NCBI RefSeq assembly: GCF_030272615.1
Contig: NC_081405.1
Span: 160,540,317 to 160,600,316 of the forward strand
Source of the DNA: Cryptomeria japonica
Lineage: Eukaryota; Streptophyta; Pinopsida; Cupressales; Cupressaceae
DNA length: 60,000 bases
Direction of reading: 5' to 3'
Shown here one piece after another: positions 34,301-45,880 of this stretch. The notes beneath the pieces were generated by a model. That model made no database searches. It was not told the DNA's origin and saw only the letters and a list, made by a program, of their open reading frames with translations. Positions within the stretch are counted from its first letter, which is position 1; each line of letters starts with the position of its first letter. The translations under genes were made by a program, and so were the position numbers.

Positions 34301-35505
34301 GAACTTAAACTCAAACTATAGAAATCCACTAGTCAACCAGAAAATTCCATAAAACTATATATTATACCTACAATGCATGACTACGAGGTAGATAATATAA
34401 AACTATATTATTTACTTACCCTCACAGAAAACAACCAATCAGAATAGAGGGTAGGTAAACTTTATATTATAACCAATTATACAAATAATAATAATAAGGT
34501 AGTAGTATAAACATAAATGGAATAATAACAAATCAAATCCTCATAATAAATAAATAAAAGCTTAACAAATAGAAACTTATAATAAGATATAAAATCAAAT
34601 CAACAATAAAACATAAATAATAAATAATTAATAAATCAATAAATAATAATAAATAACCACTAAACAATAAATGAGTAATTAGATAATCAATTAAGTCATA
34701 GATAAAATAAATCAATAAATTAATCTCAATGAATAAATTAAAAAATCTCAACAATAATTAAATATCAAATAATCAATTAAACACTAAATAAACCAAATAA
34801 ATAAATAAATAGCCATGCTATATAATAAATTAATATAATCATTAATAAATCATAGAAACCCGACTATTCATTAAATAATAATCATGCAATAACATCACCT
34901 CAAGCAAATCGGGTCAAACACCAACACAAGACTCTAACCACCAACATGTGCCACAACACAACTGACAAGGTGAACAACTAAGCCTAGAGTATGAGAGGGA
35001 AACATATGCCATCTCTGACAACTTGCCATTGGGATAAGACATGCTCAACCTTGTGGAACCAAGTGGAGTCGATGTCTGGTACCTGCAAACTTCCAACCAC
35101 CACGAAACACAATATGATATATATACATCATAAATGATCAGGCAAGTGATAGAGAATTGCAACGTCATATCATTCTTGAAATGAGTGGTATGACATCATC
35201 TGCAATCACAAAGACACTAGAAGACAATCACAAACATCATAGCATCAACTCAATCATCATGATCATGGAATAGGGTTATTATAATCAAGATTCCATCATA
35301 ACCTCATAAGCAATATAATCATTACATGAATAATGAGTGCATCTAGATCACTACACATAAGTTTAATTAACATATTAGTCTAGGACATAACTTCATCTAC
35401 ATAAATCATAATGAATCCACTAATGTTATGGAGACTACCAGAGCACAAATCTAAAAGTGTATATCACACCCTCTCATAAAGGATGAGTCAAGGAGGGGCA
35501 CTACA
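30831..35505 (-). repeat. LARD-1 3' LTR (left copy)
   Basis: About 4675 bases. On the minus strand it starts TGTAGTGCCCC at 35505, next to a C/T-rich polypurine complement, and ends at 30831 with CATTATA. The right copy ends with CACTATA, so the canonical CA end is changed in both copies. It contains an AT microsatellite (31317-31382) absent from the right copy. It is AT-rich throughout; the small open frames inside have no recognisable content. Confidence 0.8.
31317..31382. repeat. AT dinucleotide microsatellite
   Basis: About 33 uninterrupted AT units. At the matching place in the right LTR (near 39462-39473) the sequence is only ATCTATAGATATA, so the run expanded after the element inserted. 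Confidence 0.95.
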
Positions 35506-35521
35506 TCCTCCCCCCTAAAAC
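35506..35521 (-). other. LARD-1 polypurine tract
   Basis: The plus strand reads TCCTCCCCCCTAAAAC; the minus strand is therefore GTTTTAGGGGGGAGGA immediately before the LTR start TGTAGTG. This fixes the LTR edge and the minus orientation. Confidence 0.82.
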
Positions 35522-38500
35522 TCAACTTACTCTTGGAAGTCACATTCTTAAGGTGAAGATGAACCCACACATTACTCGAGAACTTCTTTTGAGCACAACC
35601 AAACCATATCTTTCCTATAGTACAAACAATATACGTAATCTCCTCACTAGAAGATTCATCAATCATCAAAACATCTTATTACGACATTTTCTAGCTCAAA
35701 GTAAGATAATGACAACAAAAGTTTCCTTACTATGCTTCAAATACTTAAAGTGAATGCATTACATAAGAGATAAAACAAGTTACAATACTCTTACTAACTA
35801 CAATAAGCATGCTAAATCATTAAAATATTTTCAAGAAAACTTCATTTAACCACATTTTGCAAAATTAAAACTATAATTCTTGTCACTAAGTAGCATTTAT
35901 AAGCAAAAATCACAATAACTCACACCATTTCAAGCATGGAAACACTCTTTGAAGATCTAGTTACAACCAATTAAGAAGACATATGTACATTTTACACAAC
36001 ATCTTACTCATAGGCACATTCTTATATTATTAAAGAAGCCACGTGTCATACACCTATATGAGGAAATTTTGAATAGCTTCCTTCAAGACCAAATAAAATC
36101 AAAAGAATCTCGTAGTTACCAAAAATATATATCCTATAATATCAAGTGAAAAGAAGATTTGCAGTATTCAAACTTATCAGTCTCTACCACACTTCTGCTA
36201 CGCTACTCTAATACAAACATTCAACGCATCATTCATCTAATCAAATCATTAAAAGGTGCTCTAATTCATTAATTATACATGATATATATACATAAGCACT
36301 CATTGAAGTTATGAAATCAATAATTCCTTTTTGCATTTATCTATTTCATATATTACAAATTCCTCAAATTCGAATGCACTTCTATCTAACTTTTCATAAG
36401 GTCTAAAAAGTTACCAATTCATTTTACTTTATACACATATTTTATTTACTCAAATAATATCAATATTATTTAATTGTTCATTAAGTCTAGTGCACTTCTC
36501 TTGTGTATCCTCCCTTGCACACACTATCAAAGGTTTAGAATGAACATGATAGAGATATTATGTTAAACAAAATGAGGGCCCCACAATACTCAATGTACGA
36601 AACAACCATTAAAGACAACAACGACACAAGAGAAAGTCCAAAAGAAAAAGATCATCAAATCCAACATTAAATCATGAAAAGTTATCGGTGAAATCAATAG
36701 AAATAAAGTGTGACATGTGCCACCAAAAAGAACAAAATGGATGAAAAAAGACTTTAAAAATCCAAAAATCAAATTAAATTAAGACAAAATAGCCAACTCA
36801 TCCAAATCTACATCACTAGGTGACCAATATCAGTCACACCAAAGGGAGTAACCACTACACAACACTTGAGGGTACAACACCTTGACTGTGATTGAGAGTT
36901 TGTGCCAGACATTTAAATCCATAAGTTGATTTATGTATCTATATTTATTTTATCACTTAATGCAATCTGATCTTCTACGAAAGTCTAGGAAAATATTCTT
37001 CATCAAGGATGACATATGCAAGGAGGAAATAAAGTGCTCCATACACACAAGGATTATACTCATGACATGATTAATATTCAAGAAAAATGACCACACATAC
37101 CAAGTTATTATAGAAATAGGTATCAAAATCTGAACTAATCACTCAATGATGTACTACAACATTCACCATTTCCCTTAATGCACAACAATTAGCACATAGA
37201 TGATTACAATAGTCTACATGATGTCATTAAACAATTTAATCAATCATATATTCACACAATTGGATCTACTCATAAGCAATAAATCACATTATTTTATCTC
37301 AAACAAAATTTAATATCAAACTTTGATTGCTCCTATTCTTATCACCTATGATCATTTCTTTAATACACAATTAACCAATCAGTTAGTTTATATTAAGCAT
37401 GAAAGTAGGTATCATAGCCTCACCTGCATCTACTTTATATCCACTTCTATTAGATGTCATACAAATTCAAATACATACTTACATTTTTCCATTCAATCTC
37501 ATTTCCATCAGCCCTTAGCTATTATTATTCATAAACTAAATATTTTAGCATTCTAAGGAAGGTTGTCATTAAGAGATAGAGTATGAATTCATTCAATTCA
37601 TTTTCAATCCTTCCTACCAGAGTTCATTGAGCAAGAACTTCCCTAGAATTCAAATGAGGTAAAGAGATAACATATAAATCCTTAATCTATCCATTCAATC
37701 AAGTAGAGCATTTCATCAAAACCACACAACTCCTTCACAAATCTAAAGCCTTTATCTTACCAAACCAAGTAAAGACACAATGATATAATTTCCAAATTTT
37801 CCTATACTATACATGCAACACACCAATTTTACTTCATTCAATATGTATACTATAACATGGTCTTTTAACCTACCATTTTATTAAAATTTCTACATTATTC
37901 ATGCAAGAGATATTATATTTAACTAACTCTTCTTTTAAATGAAAATCATGGATGCAATGCACAAATCTCAATCTTCAAAGCAAATTTTATTCTATCCAAA
38001 CTTTTCTTTCAATACCATATTTCATCAATGAGTATCAAATGCTTCTACTTAATATCAATAAACTCCTAAGCACTACGAGTCTTTTACCCAAATGGAGACA
38101 AGAGGGTGGAAGAACACCATCAAACAATTAATGAATGCACACCAACAATTATGCATGAGCAATTTGAATTTCCTAGACATGCCACATTTATCATACCATG
38201 TAGCTACTTACATCATTTCCTAAGATATGTAAATTCAACCTTTCATGAGGCCTCCTAACATTACAAATGTAGTTAGAAATTTCAAGTCCTTATTGAAAGA
38301 TATGATTTACTCAAAACATATTTTCTTACATGCAAAATTGCAGACATATATAAACACCCAATAGTTCTATTTGGTACCCATACTTCACTAGTTAACTTCC
38401 TTACATTTTACATAAGAGAATAAAGGGAAGAGAATGGCATCATTAAACTACTTATTTACTTATATATAGATGCATCCCATACAAGTTTCTCAATTTCACC

Positions 38501-38969
38501 TCATGATCTACTCTATATCATTATTATATACATGATACAAACATTTCATCTTACTATTCATTAGGAATTCAATGTATCAATATAATACGATAAAAATAAC
38601 ATTAGTGAAGAGAATACACACAATTTTCTCTCATTCCATATCATAGTCATTTATATAGGGAAAACAACCTTTGATATTCAGGTAAGCACCCGAAATTACA
38701 AAGAAAACAAGATCGTATGGAATCATATAGACATCTATCTCATCTAGAAGGCATGCATAAGAGATGAATACACATATTGCACACAATTATAATTTCTAGA
38801 AATAATTATGGAGAAAACACAGAGCATTGACATGTAAGATTTCCAAGATTCCAATGACCTTTTTCAAACACAAATCTCAAGAACAACTCAAGTCAAGAGG
38901 AGCTCATAGAAAAACATGCAAGACTAAGAGCAACAACCATAACCGAAGATCTCAGTGTTTTCAACATGA
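35522..38969 (-). other. LARD-1 non-coding interior
   Basis: About 3.45 kb between polypurine tract and primer site. Open frames are all short and none contains gag, protease, integrase or reverse transcriptase motifs. AT-rich and without obvious tandem repeats. In LARD elements the interior is thought to be conserved RNA rather than protein-coding. Confidence 0.72.
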
Positions 38970-38983
38970 GATCTAATACCAAA
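38970..38983 (-). other. LARD-1 primer binding site
   Basis: The minus strand reads TTTGGTATTAGATC directly after the LTR end. It matches the Met-initiator site TGGTATCAGAGC except for two positions, one a C to T change. Confidence 0.8.
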
Positions 38984-39910
38984 TATAGTGCCCACCAAAA
39001 TACCCTAGAGAAAATAGCTAAACTAACATATAAAGATTTTTTTTTTTTAAACATCTACCAAGGCATCATATAAATCTACCATTACTCATATGTATGAATC
39101 ATAACATATCATGATTGCATAAACAACTTAAATATAATCGTAATCATAGACACATATATCGCAAGCAAAAATAACATCATAATCATTTTCATCTCAAATC
39201 ATACATACATCCATTTACTCTCTCCCTAGGGTATTCCAACATCACTACTCACTAGCAACAACACATTACACATCCATATCATAAATTCATTAACATCCAC
39301 TTCATTAAAGTTCTACTCAATTATTTTCTTCCTACCATGAGATTATGAGTTATCATATGCCTAACTACATAACCCCATTAACTTCCTAACTTCATTTTAA
39401 AATACCAACTCAAATGTTCCTAATTCCCAGAACTTTTCATTTTTCATCTATCACATCATGAATCTATAGATATAACCTTATCCTACAAATGGAACTAGAA
39501 TACTTCCTTAAGAATAACCATTACACATTTCATCAAGATTACTATCTACAAACATATGAAAGATTATAACAAGAAGTACTAATTATGTTTCCATTTAGGA
39601 TCTCATGCCACTAGACCAATTCAAGAACCGTACAATACCACAAGTATGCACATAATCTAATTGTTCAATTTCCTAATCCAATGTAACATCTCAATCTTTA
39701 CATAATGAACATTCTTATAACATGAACCATACAATGAATACATCATCCTATTTCTTTCCAAGATCATATTTTCTACATCTTCATGTCCTATTACATAAGA
39801 AATCATGGAATAAGAATACATAATCTCTCTTACATTCACAATGTCATCATGATACAATATACTATCTCAAATAAATAGAAATCAGCTCCACAACTATCAA
39901 CATAATCAAG
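38984..39910 (-). repeat. LARD-1 5' LTR (right copy), first part
   Basis: Collinear with 30831-31820, at roughly nine in ten bases by eye. It is interrupted at 39910 by the Copia-3 LTR, the last five bases TCAAG being the candidate target duplication. The remaining 3.7 kb of this LTR is expected beyond the right edge. Confidence 0.85.
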
Positions 39911-40675
39911 TGAAGAACACGATTAGACACTGAGAGTGGGGGGGGGGGGGGTTGAATCGATGTATTTTAAAACATTTAACTATATCTATAAGGATTAAAA
40001 ATGAAAATTAAGAACATATGCATAGAAATCAAACTACAACACAGAATATACGAGGAAAACCCAATGTGGGAAAAACCTCGGTGAGAATAGCTACTAGAGT
40101 CTACTATTCCAATCCAACCTCACAATAAATAATAGTTTATAATGTTTAGGGCACCAATCCAAGGAGCACCAACCCGTGATTTTATGAGCACCTATCCCTT
40201 CTTTGAGAATCCACTCAAAAATTTACAACGATTGTTCAAATTTACAATGCAATAACAAAGCCTTGTTACAAATGAGTTTTGTAACACTTACAAATTTCTC
40301 ATATCTTGAGAATGAATTTCTCTGCCTACTGAAGTTTTCCCTTTGTTTCTCCTCCTTCCTTTGTCTAGTTAACTTCTTCTATTTGCTACAACATTACTCT
40401 CCAAAATGCTCTATTCTTACTCTGTACTAACACTTTCTACTTCTGTAAATTTGCTTTATTTTCTCTTGGCATCTACACACTCTATCTCTCTCTCAACAGT
40501 AACACTCTCTATACTTCACCACCACTACACACCTTTCTTTAGAATACTGTATATTCTCTCTACACACAATATCAGTCAAGTTGTTGAGATATCATTATTT
40601 TCCACCAACCAATGTTGAATCATATTTACAGCTACTACTGGATTAGATCAACTCTATACACATCAGATTTTTCTT

Positions 40676-41060
40676 CTACTGTAGATTTGAACATTTATTC
40701 ATGTTAGTTGTCTTGGAGGTATGTGACTCAAGAGATTTTATTCTTTGTCCTGAATAAGATCTCAGATCAACTACCTGAATTAAATGCATCATGTCTGTCT
40801 TTAGATCATTCTCTATACATGGATTACTAAGTTTAGTAATCTTCCTTTCCCCAAAATGATCTGCAATCCTTCCTCGATCCACACAACCTGCCTGCAACTC
40901 GATCGCCATTAATGCATTTTCCATCCTCTATTGACCTATTCTAAAAAGATCAAAAACTACCACACTAGAATCCTTCATCACCGACTTCTGCGTATCAAAT
41001 ATCTTCTTTGACCAGCCAAAGAGCCACATGTCTCCATTTTCTTTGTCCAGAATATTCGGT
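40676..41060 (-). pseudogene. LTR-borne open frame of unknown function, left copy
   Basis: On the sense strand of Copia-3, the frame from about 41060 to 40676 reads MWLFGWSKKIFDTQ, one TAG stop just before MENALM, then IELQAGC and GRIADHFGERKITKLSNP. The right LTR copy carries the same frame (59410-59739) without that stop, and with Gln at the stop position, so this is another CAG to TAG change. Upstream, both copies share further in-frame codons with stops. I do not recognise the protein. Differences between the copies include many amino-acid changes, so no selection is evident. Confidence 0.4.
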
Positions 41061-41400
41061 CAAGGTCAGTTAACCACCATGTAGATCATTTTGCCTATAT
41101 GCATGTAGACATCTTCTTATTCAGCGTTCAAATCACTTGGTCAATACTATTCAATTGTCTATGTGGACCGCTGAGTCTATCGTCTTGCAAACATGGCCGC
41201 AAAGTGAGTCACAATCTTCAATTCTGTCAGAAAAATACCCTTTCATCATTTCGATAGGTGTTGTCTAATTCACTTCATACATGCCACATCGTCAAGTCAA
41301 ATTTGGTTAATGCTCATGTGGACTATCGAGCTACTCAAATCCATTGAACTTCATAGTGTGGCTAACCTTCATGTTATACACCTCACATGTATATTCTACC

Positions 41401-41910
41401 CACATGGGATAAGCTTGTTTCTTTCCTTGACAAGCATCTTCTTCTTCTATGTTATCCCACACAACATTTTGTGTGCCTCTTAACCCACATGGGACAAGGT
41501 TTTCCTCTTTTGTCTTTGCTTTTCCTTATCCCGTGAGTCTCTTCTCATCTCTTCTTTGTTACGCAGCATAAGAAGACCCTTCAATTCCTACTTCGCTTTT
41601 CCTTATCCCGCGGCCTTCTTCACATCCCATCTTGGTCATGTGGGATAAGCAGGCCCTTCACTTCTTTTTGTTTTCTTATCTCGCGGGCCCACTAACATCA
41701 TCCTTGTCACGTGTGGGATAAGAACCTTCAAGTAATCATTCTTTGATTTCTTATCCCACGAGACCATTTCTCTTTTGACTATCTTATCCTGGAGAACCAT
41801 CATTGATCACTTTTGACAATACGGGATAAGAGGGACCGCCTTGTTCAACAAACTTAAGTTATCCTCCACGACCATCGGTGGTCACATTTTGACAACATAG
41901 GATAAATTCT
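41401..41910. repeat. Array of alternating GGATAA and TTATCC boxes
   Basis: About fourteen copies of GGATAA(G) or its complement, every 25-60 bases and mostly alternating in orientation. Many are next to G-box-like CACGTG, CATGTGG or CGCGG. Examples are GGGATAAG at 41406-41413, GTTATCCCAC at 41451, and CACGTGTGGGATAAG near 41708. The array continues after the TIR element (45425-45550). Confidence 0.82.
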
Positions 41911-41999
41911 AACACTTGGGTAAGTGTACCAAGATGGTGAACAGAAAAGTGGCCACATGCAAAAAAAATGAAAATTTTCATAACACCAAGCCTAGCCAA

Positions 42000-42150
42000 A
42001 AATAATTAAAAAAAAAAAAAGTTCCTCAAAACTCGTATGGGTCTTGAGGAAAAATTTCTCATAACCTGTACTAGTTATGCAAAACTAGAAGTTTTGGCCG
42101 TAGTTCTGCATAATGCATATGGGTTATGTAGAACTAGGAACCAAAGAGGA
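42000..42150. repeat. Left cluster of imperfect palindromic units in the TIR element
   Basis: Units such as ATAACCTGTACTAGTTATGC and ATGCATATGGGTTATGTAG, preceded by CTCAAAACTCGTATGGGTC. They resemble the right-hand units at 44308-44545, including the shared TTATGTAGAACTA block. Confidence 0.7.
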
Positions 42151-42586
42151 AGTGGGGAGAGAGAGAGAGGGAGAGACAGGGGGGATAGGAAGAGTGGGAG
42201 AGGGTGAGAATTGGATTAAGAGAGAGAGAGAGAGAGAGAGAGATTGGGAAAGAAAGAATAGGATAAGGAGAGGGGGAGGGAGAGAGAGTTAGAGAGAGAG
42301 GGATAGAATAGGATAAGGAGAGGGGGAGGGAGGGAGAGTTAGAGACATAGAGATAAGGGGATAGGAAGAGAGGGAGAGAGATAGGGAAAGAAAGTGAAGG
42401 GAGAGAGGGTGAGAATAGGATTGAGAGAGAGAGAGAGAGAGAGAGAGAAGGGGATAGGAAGAGAGGGAGAGAGATAGGGAAAGAAAGAGAAGGGAGAGAG
42501 GGTGAGAATATGATTGAGAGAGAGAGAGAGAGTGGGAGGAGAGAGAGAGAGAGAGGGTGAGAATAGGATTAAGAGAGAGAGAGTGG

Positions 42587-42624
<38 letters not shown>

Positions 42625-42802
42625 GAGAAGGAGAGGAGGATGGAGGGAGAGGGAGAGAGAGGGAGATTGGGAAAAGGAGAGGGGGAGAGGGAGAGAGAGA
42701 GGGAGATTGGGAAAAGGAGAGGGGGAGAGGGAGAGAGAGGGAGATTTGGAAAAGCAGAGGGGGAGAGGGAGAGAGAGGGAGATTTGGAAAAGCAGAGGGG
42801 GG

Positions 42803-42858
<56 letters not shown>

Positions 42859-43214
42859 GGAGTAGGAAGAGAGGGATAGAATAGGATAAGGAGAGGGAGA
42901 CAGAGAGAGAGTTAGAGACAGAGAGAGAAGGGGATAGGAAGAGAGGGAGAGATAGGGAAAGAAAGAGAAGGGGAGAGAGAGAGTGAGAATAGGATTAAGA
43001 GAGGGATAGAATAGGATAAGGAGAGGGGGAAAAAGAGAGAGTTAGAGACATAGAGATAATGGGAGAGAGAGAGAGAGAGAGAGAGGGGGGGGAGCAAGAG
43101 AGAGAATAGGGGATAGGAAGAGAGGGTAGAGAATAGGATAAGGAGAGAGAGAGAGAGAGAGAGATTAGGATAAGGGGAGGGGGATGTCAGGATATTGGGA
43201 AAAGGAGAGGGAGA

Positions 43215-43277
<63 letters not shown>

Positions 43278-43381
43278 GGATAAGGAGAGGGGTATGGAGG
43301 GAGAGAGAGGGTGTAAGAGAGATAGTTGGATACGAAGAGGGGGAGAGAGAGGAGATTGAGAGAGAGGGAGATGAGGGCAGA

Positions 43382-43412
<31 letters not shown>

Positions 43413-43728
43413 GGTGTAAGAGAGATAATTGGATACAAAGAGGGGGGGAGAGGAGATTGAGAGAGAGGGAGAGGGAGGGTGGAGAGAGAGAGAGAGAGAG
43501 ATAATTGGATACGAAGAGGGGGAGAGAGAGCAGGCAGAGAGAGAGAGAGAGAGAGGTTGTAAGAGAGATAATTGGATACGAAGAGGGGGAGAGAGAGGAG
43601 ATTGAGAGAGAGGGAGAGGGAGGGCGAAGATGGAGAGAGAGAGAGAGAAGGAGAGAGAGAGAGAGAGAGAGAGAGATTAGGATAAGGAGAGGGAGAGGGA
43701 GAAGGTGAGAGGGAGAGAGATAGGGATA

Positions 43729-43802
<74 letters not shown>

Positions 43803-43832
43803 TAATAGGATAAGGAGAGGGGGATAGGAAGA

Positions 43833-43913
<81 letters not shown>

Positions 43914-44085
43914 GGATAGGGAGAGAGTAGGAGAAGAAGAGAGTAGGAGAAGGAGAGAGTAGGAGAAGGAGAATAAGGTGAGAGACATGAGGTAGAGAGA
44001 GAACGAGAAGGAGAAGAGGGTGAGAGACTTGGTAGAGAGAAAAGTGTGAGGGGGACAGAGATGAGATAGAACTCAAGGAGGATAA
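42150..44085. repeat. GA-rich polypurine tract of about 1.9 kb
   Basis: The plus strand is almost only purine, mixing GAGAGA runs with GGGGGAGAGG and spaced words such as GGATAAGGAGAGG and GGGATAGGAAGAGAGG. Longer units recur: GATAATTGGATACGAAGAGG occurs three to four times in 43320-43590. Open frames on both strands (for example a Leu-Ser repeat frame on the minus strand, 43165-44076) are by-products and are not called as genes. Confidence 0.95.
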
Positions 44086-44307
44086 TTAGGGCTCAGAATA
44101 GATAGAGACGGTGATGGGGGAAGGAAGACAAGAGAGAGGAAAAGAAGAGATACATGCATGTATACAAACATATATACATATATCTATATAAATATATGTA
44201 TAAAACTATAGATATGCATATATACATACATAAACACATATTATTTATGTATGTCTATACATATGTGTAATAAATGCTAAGTTTACAAGCATACATTTTG
44301 ATGTCTT

Positions 44308-44545
44308 CATAACCTATACGGGTTTTGTGAAACTCAAAATGATGTTTTTCATAACTCATATTGGTTTTGTGAAACTTTAAATGATGGTTTTTCATAACCT
44401 ATATAGGCTTTGTGAAACTCAAAATGATGGTTTTAGTTCTAAATAACACATATAGGTTATGTAGAACTATGAATGGTACTTTTTGTTTTTCAAAACCCAA
44501 GCGGGTTATCTTGCACATCAGAACCCATGTCAGTTTTGGCTTGGT
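44308..44545. repeat. Right cluster of 42-43 bp tandem units in the TIR element
   Basis: Units start with CATAACCTATACGGGTTTTG at 44308, then at 44350 and 44393, each followed by TGAAACTCAAAATGATG or a variant. A diverged fourth unit with TATAGGTTATGTAGAACTAT starts near 44442. The starts are near-palindromic (AACCTATATAGG). Confidence 0.85.
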
Positions 44546-45424
44546 AAGAGGGTTGGAAAATGACTCTAAGGCTCGCAAGCCCATTTTCCCTCCATTTTTG
44601 TCCCATTACATGTTTTTTCATCTTCCAACATGATTTATCAACTTCATCATCATCAAGTTTACAAATGATCAAGTGGGTATCTCTAAAATTACGACCATAA
44701 TCTCACACTTCTTCTCAACTTTCTGACCATATAAATTTTTCTATTTTTGGACAACATTAGCATAGTAAACTTTAATTTTCTTTACCAGTGCCTTGACAGT
44801 CCTCACAGACATATGTCTACCATTTTTTTAATAACTTTTGATATACATAACCAAATTCAAAATAAATTACATATTATTATTCTACACTAGATTCTATATA
44901 ATTTAAAATAAATAAGTTTTTATTTTTGATTCTTTTGATGCAAGTTATGCCCAACGACCGAATAGGTACCAAATTTTCAAGATGTGGTCACTTCAAAAAA
45001 TCATAAAAAAATAAATACTCAACAAAATATTACAAAAAAATACAAAGCTTCTAGATCTCAATCTTACCTACCATTCTACCAAAGGGTTTTTTAAAATACT
45101 AAATTTAACTATATATTTTATGCAGCGCACAAAAAGAGCTATGTTATGTTTTTCTAAAAAAATCATGAACAAATTTTCGTGTGAGAGAGGTTTGACCCTC
45201 TTAATCTTATCCAATTTTAAAAAGCTTTAGTAGTTTAGAAACTAGATTTAGAGTACTACGATTCTTATTGTTTTTTCAACTCCTACTTTTGAGTGTGTGA
45301 CCTTCAAATATCTCTTTGAAGTTTTATTTTTACCTGTTTTCAGAAAACAAAAAAAAAAAGTGGCCACTTATACCCCCCTTTTTGTTCACCATCTTGGTGC
45401 ACTTACCCACTTGTCTAGCATATT

Positions 45425-45550
45425 GCAGGATAAAAAGAAACATCATGTTCACCTCACAAGTTTTATCCTGCGAGGTCAACACTCTCTCTCAAGAACACCA
45501 CAGGATAAGAGGATAGCTCGATTGATCCGTCAACAATGTTATCCCACAGG
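45425..45550. repeat. Continuation of the GGATAA/TTATCC array
   Basis: GCAGGATAAAAAG near 45423, TTTATCCTGCGAGG near 45462, CACAGGATAAGAGG near 45499 and GTTATCCCACAGGG near 45538. The array is the same as at 41401-41910, split by the TIR element. Confidence 0.8.
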
Positions 45551-45860
45551 GTCATTTAACCCTCATTCGAACACACCACAGAACCCTCAGATGCACGTGA
45601 ACCAAACAGTTTCTACCACGTGGAAATCGCAGCTCTCAACCTCAACTCAAGACTTGTTCACAACTGTCGACATGTGGAGATGATGAATCTAGTCAAAACC
45701 CTTGCAGCATAACACGATGTGTTATGCACAAATGCACATCATAACCTACATGTTATGCACGATTGCTATCTAAATCTTTGTAACCTCTGGACACCCCTTG
45801 ACATCTAACTGCTTCTCTATAACCATTTGACATCCCTTGACATCAATGACAATAATACCA

Positions 45861-45880
45861 ATAATATCCCCTTTGGCATT
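45861..45880 (-). other. Copia-3 candidate polypurine tract
   Basis: The minus strand reads ATGCCAAAGGGGATATTAT before the proposed LTR start TGGTATTATTG. It parallels the Copia-4 tract (GCCAAAGGGGGAGAT). A second purine run (AAAGGGGGAGAAAA, complement of 45918-45931) is the alternative. Confidence 0.6.

Larger units (their letters stand above)
41918..45408. mobile_element. Terminal-inverted-repeat element, 3.5 kb, TSD ACTT, family unknown
   Basis: The left end GGGTAAGTGTACCAAGATGG, extending through GTGAACA, is matched by the inverted right end with one difference over 26 bases. An AGTGGCCAC block follows on both sides, 12 bases further in on the right. ACTT is repeated at 41914-41917 and 45409-45412. 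The flanks join to continue the GGATAA array of the host LTR. No transposase is visible, so it is non-autonomous. Inside are AACC-TATA-GGTT units near both ends and a long GA-rich tract. TIR and duplication length do not fit the plant superfamilies I know well. Confidence 0.75.
39911..45860 (-). repeat. Copia-3 3' LTR (left copy), carrying a TIR element
   Basis: Starts TGAAGAACAC at 39911 after the LARD-1 sequence TCAAG, with a run of 14 G at 39938-39951 that mirrors the G-run after 58680. It is collinear with 58661-60000. The outer edge is inferred at 45860, where the minus strand would start TGGTATTATTG after a purine tract; 45890 and 45917 are alternatives. Removing the TIR element (41918-45408) leaves about 2.46 kb. 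Notable contents are a 110-codon frame on the minus strand (40676-41060) and an array of GGATAA/TTATCC boxes on both sides of the TIR element. Confidence 0.8.

Noticed and set aside
34500-34860. AT-rich stretch with many AAATAAT words, considered as a matrix-attachment region or satellite
   Set aside because: No fixed period and no second copy in the window; it is ordinary low-complexity LTR sequence.
36590-37556. Short frames in the LARD-1 interior (36590-36772 minus, 37323-37556 plus)
   Set aside because: 60-77 codons, no motif, no upstream signal, composition as the surrounding AT-rich sequence.
43165-44076. A 303-codon minus-strand frame made of Leu-Ser repeats, and plus-strand frames of Arg-Glu repeats at 42557-42865 and 43184-43708
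   Set aside because: These are by-products of the GA/CT repeat, open in several frames at once, without any non-repetitive domain.
45297-45683. A 128-codon plus-strand frame
   Set aside because: It crosses the right end of the TIR element into the Copia-3 LTR, so it cannot be an ancestral gene, and it has no recognisable motif.
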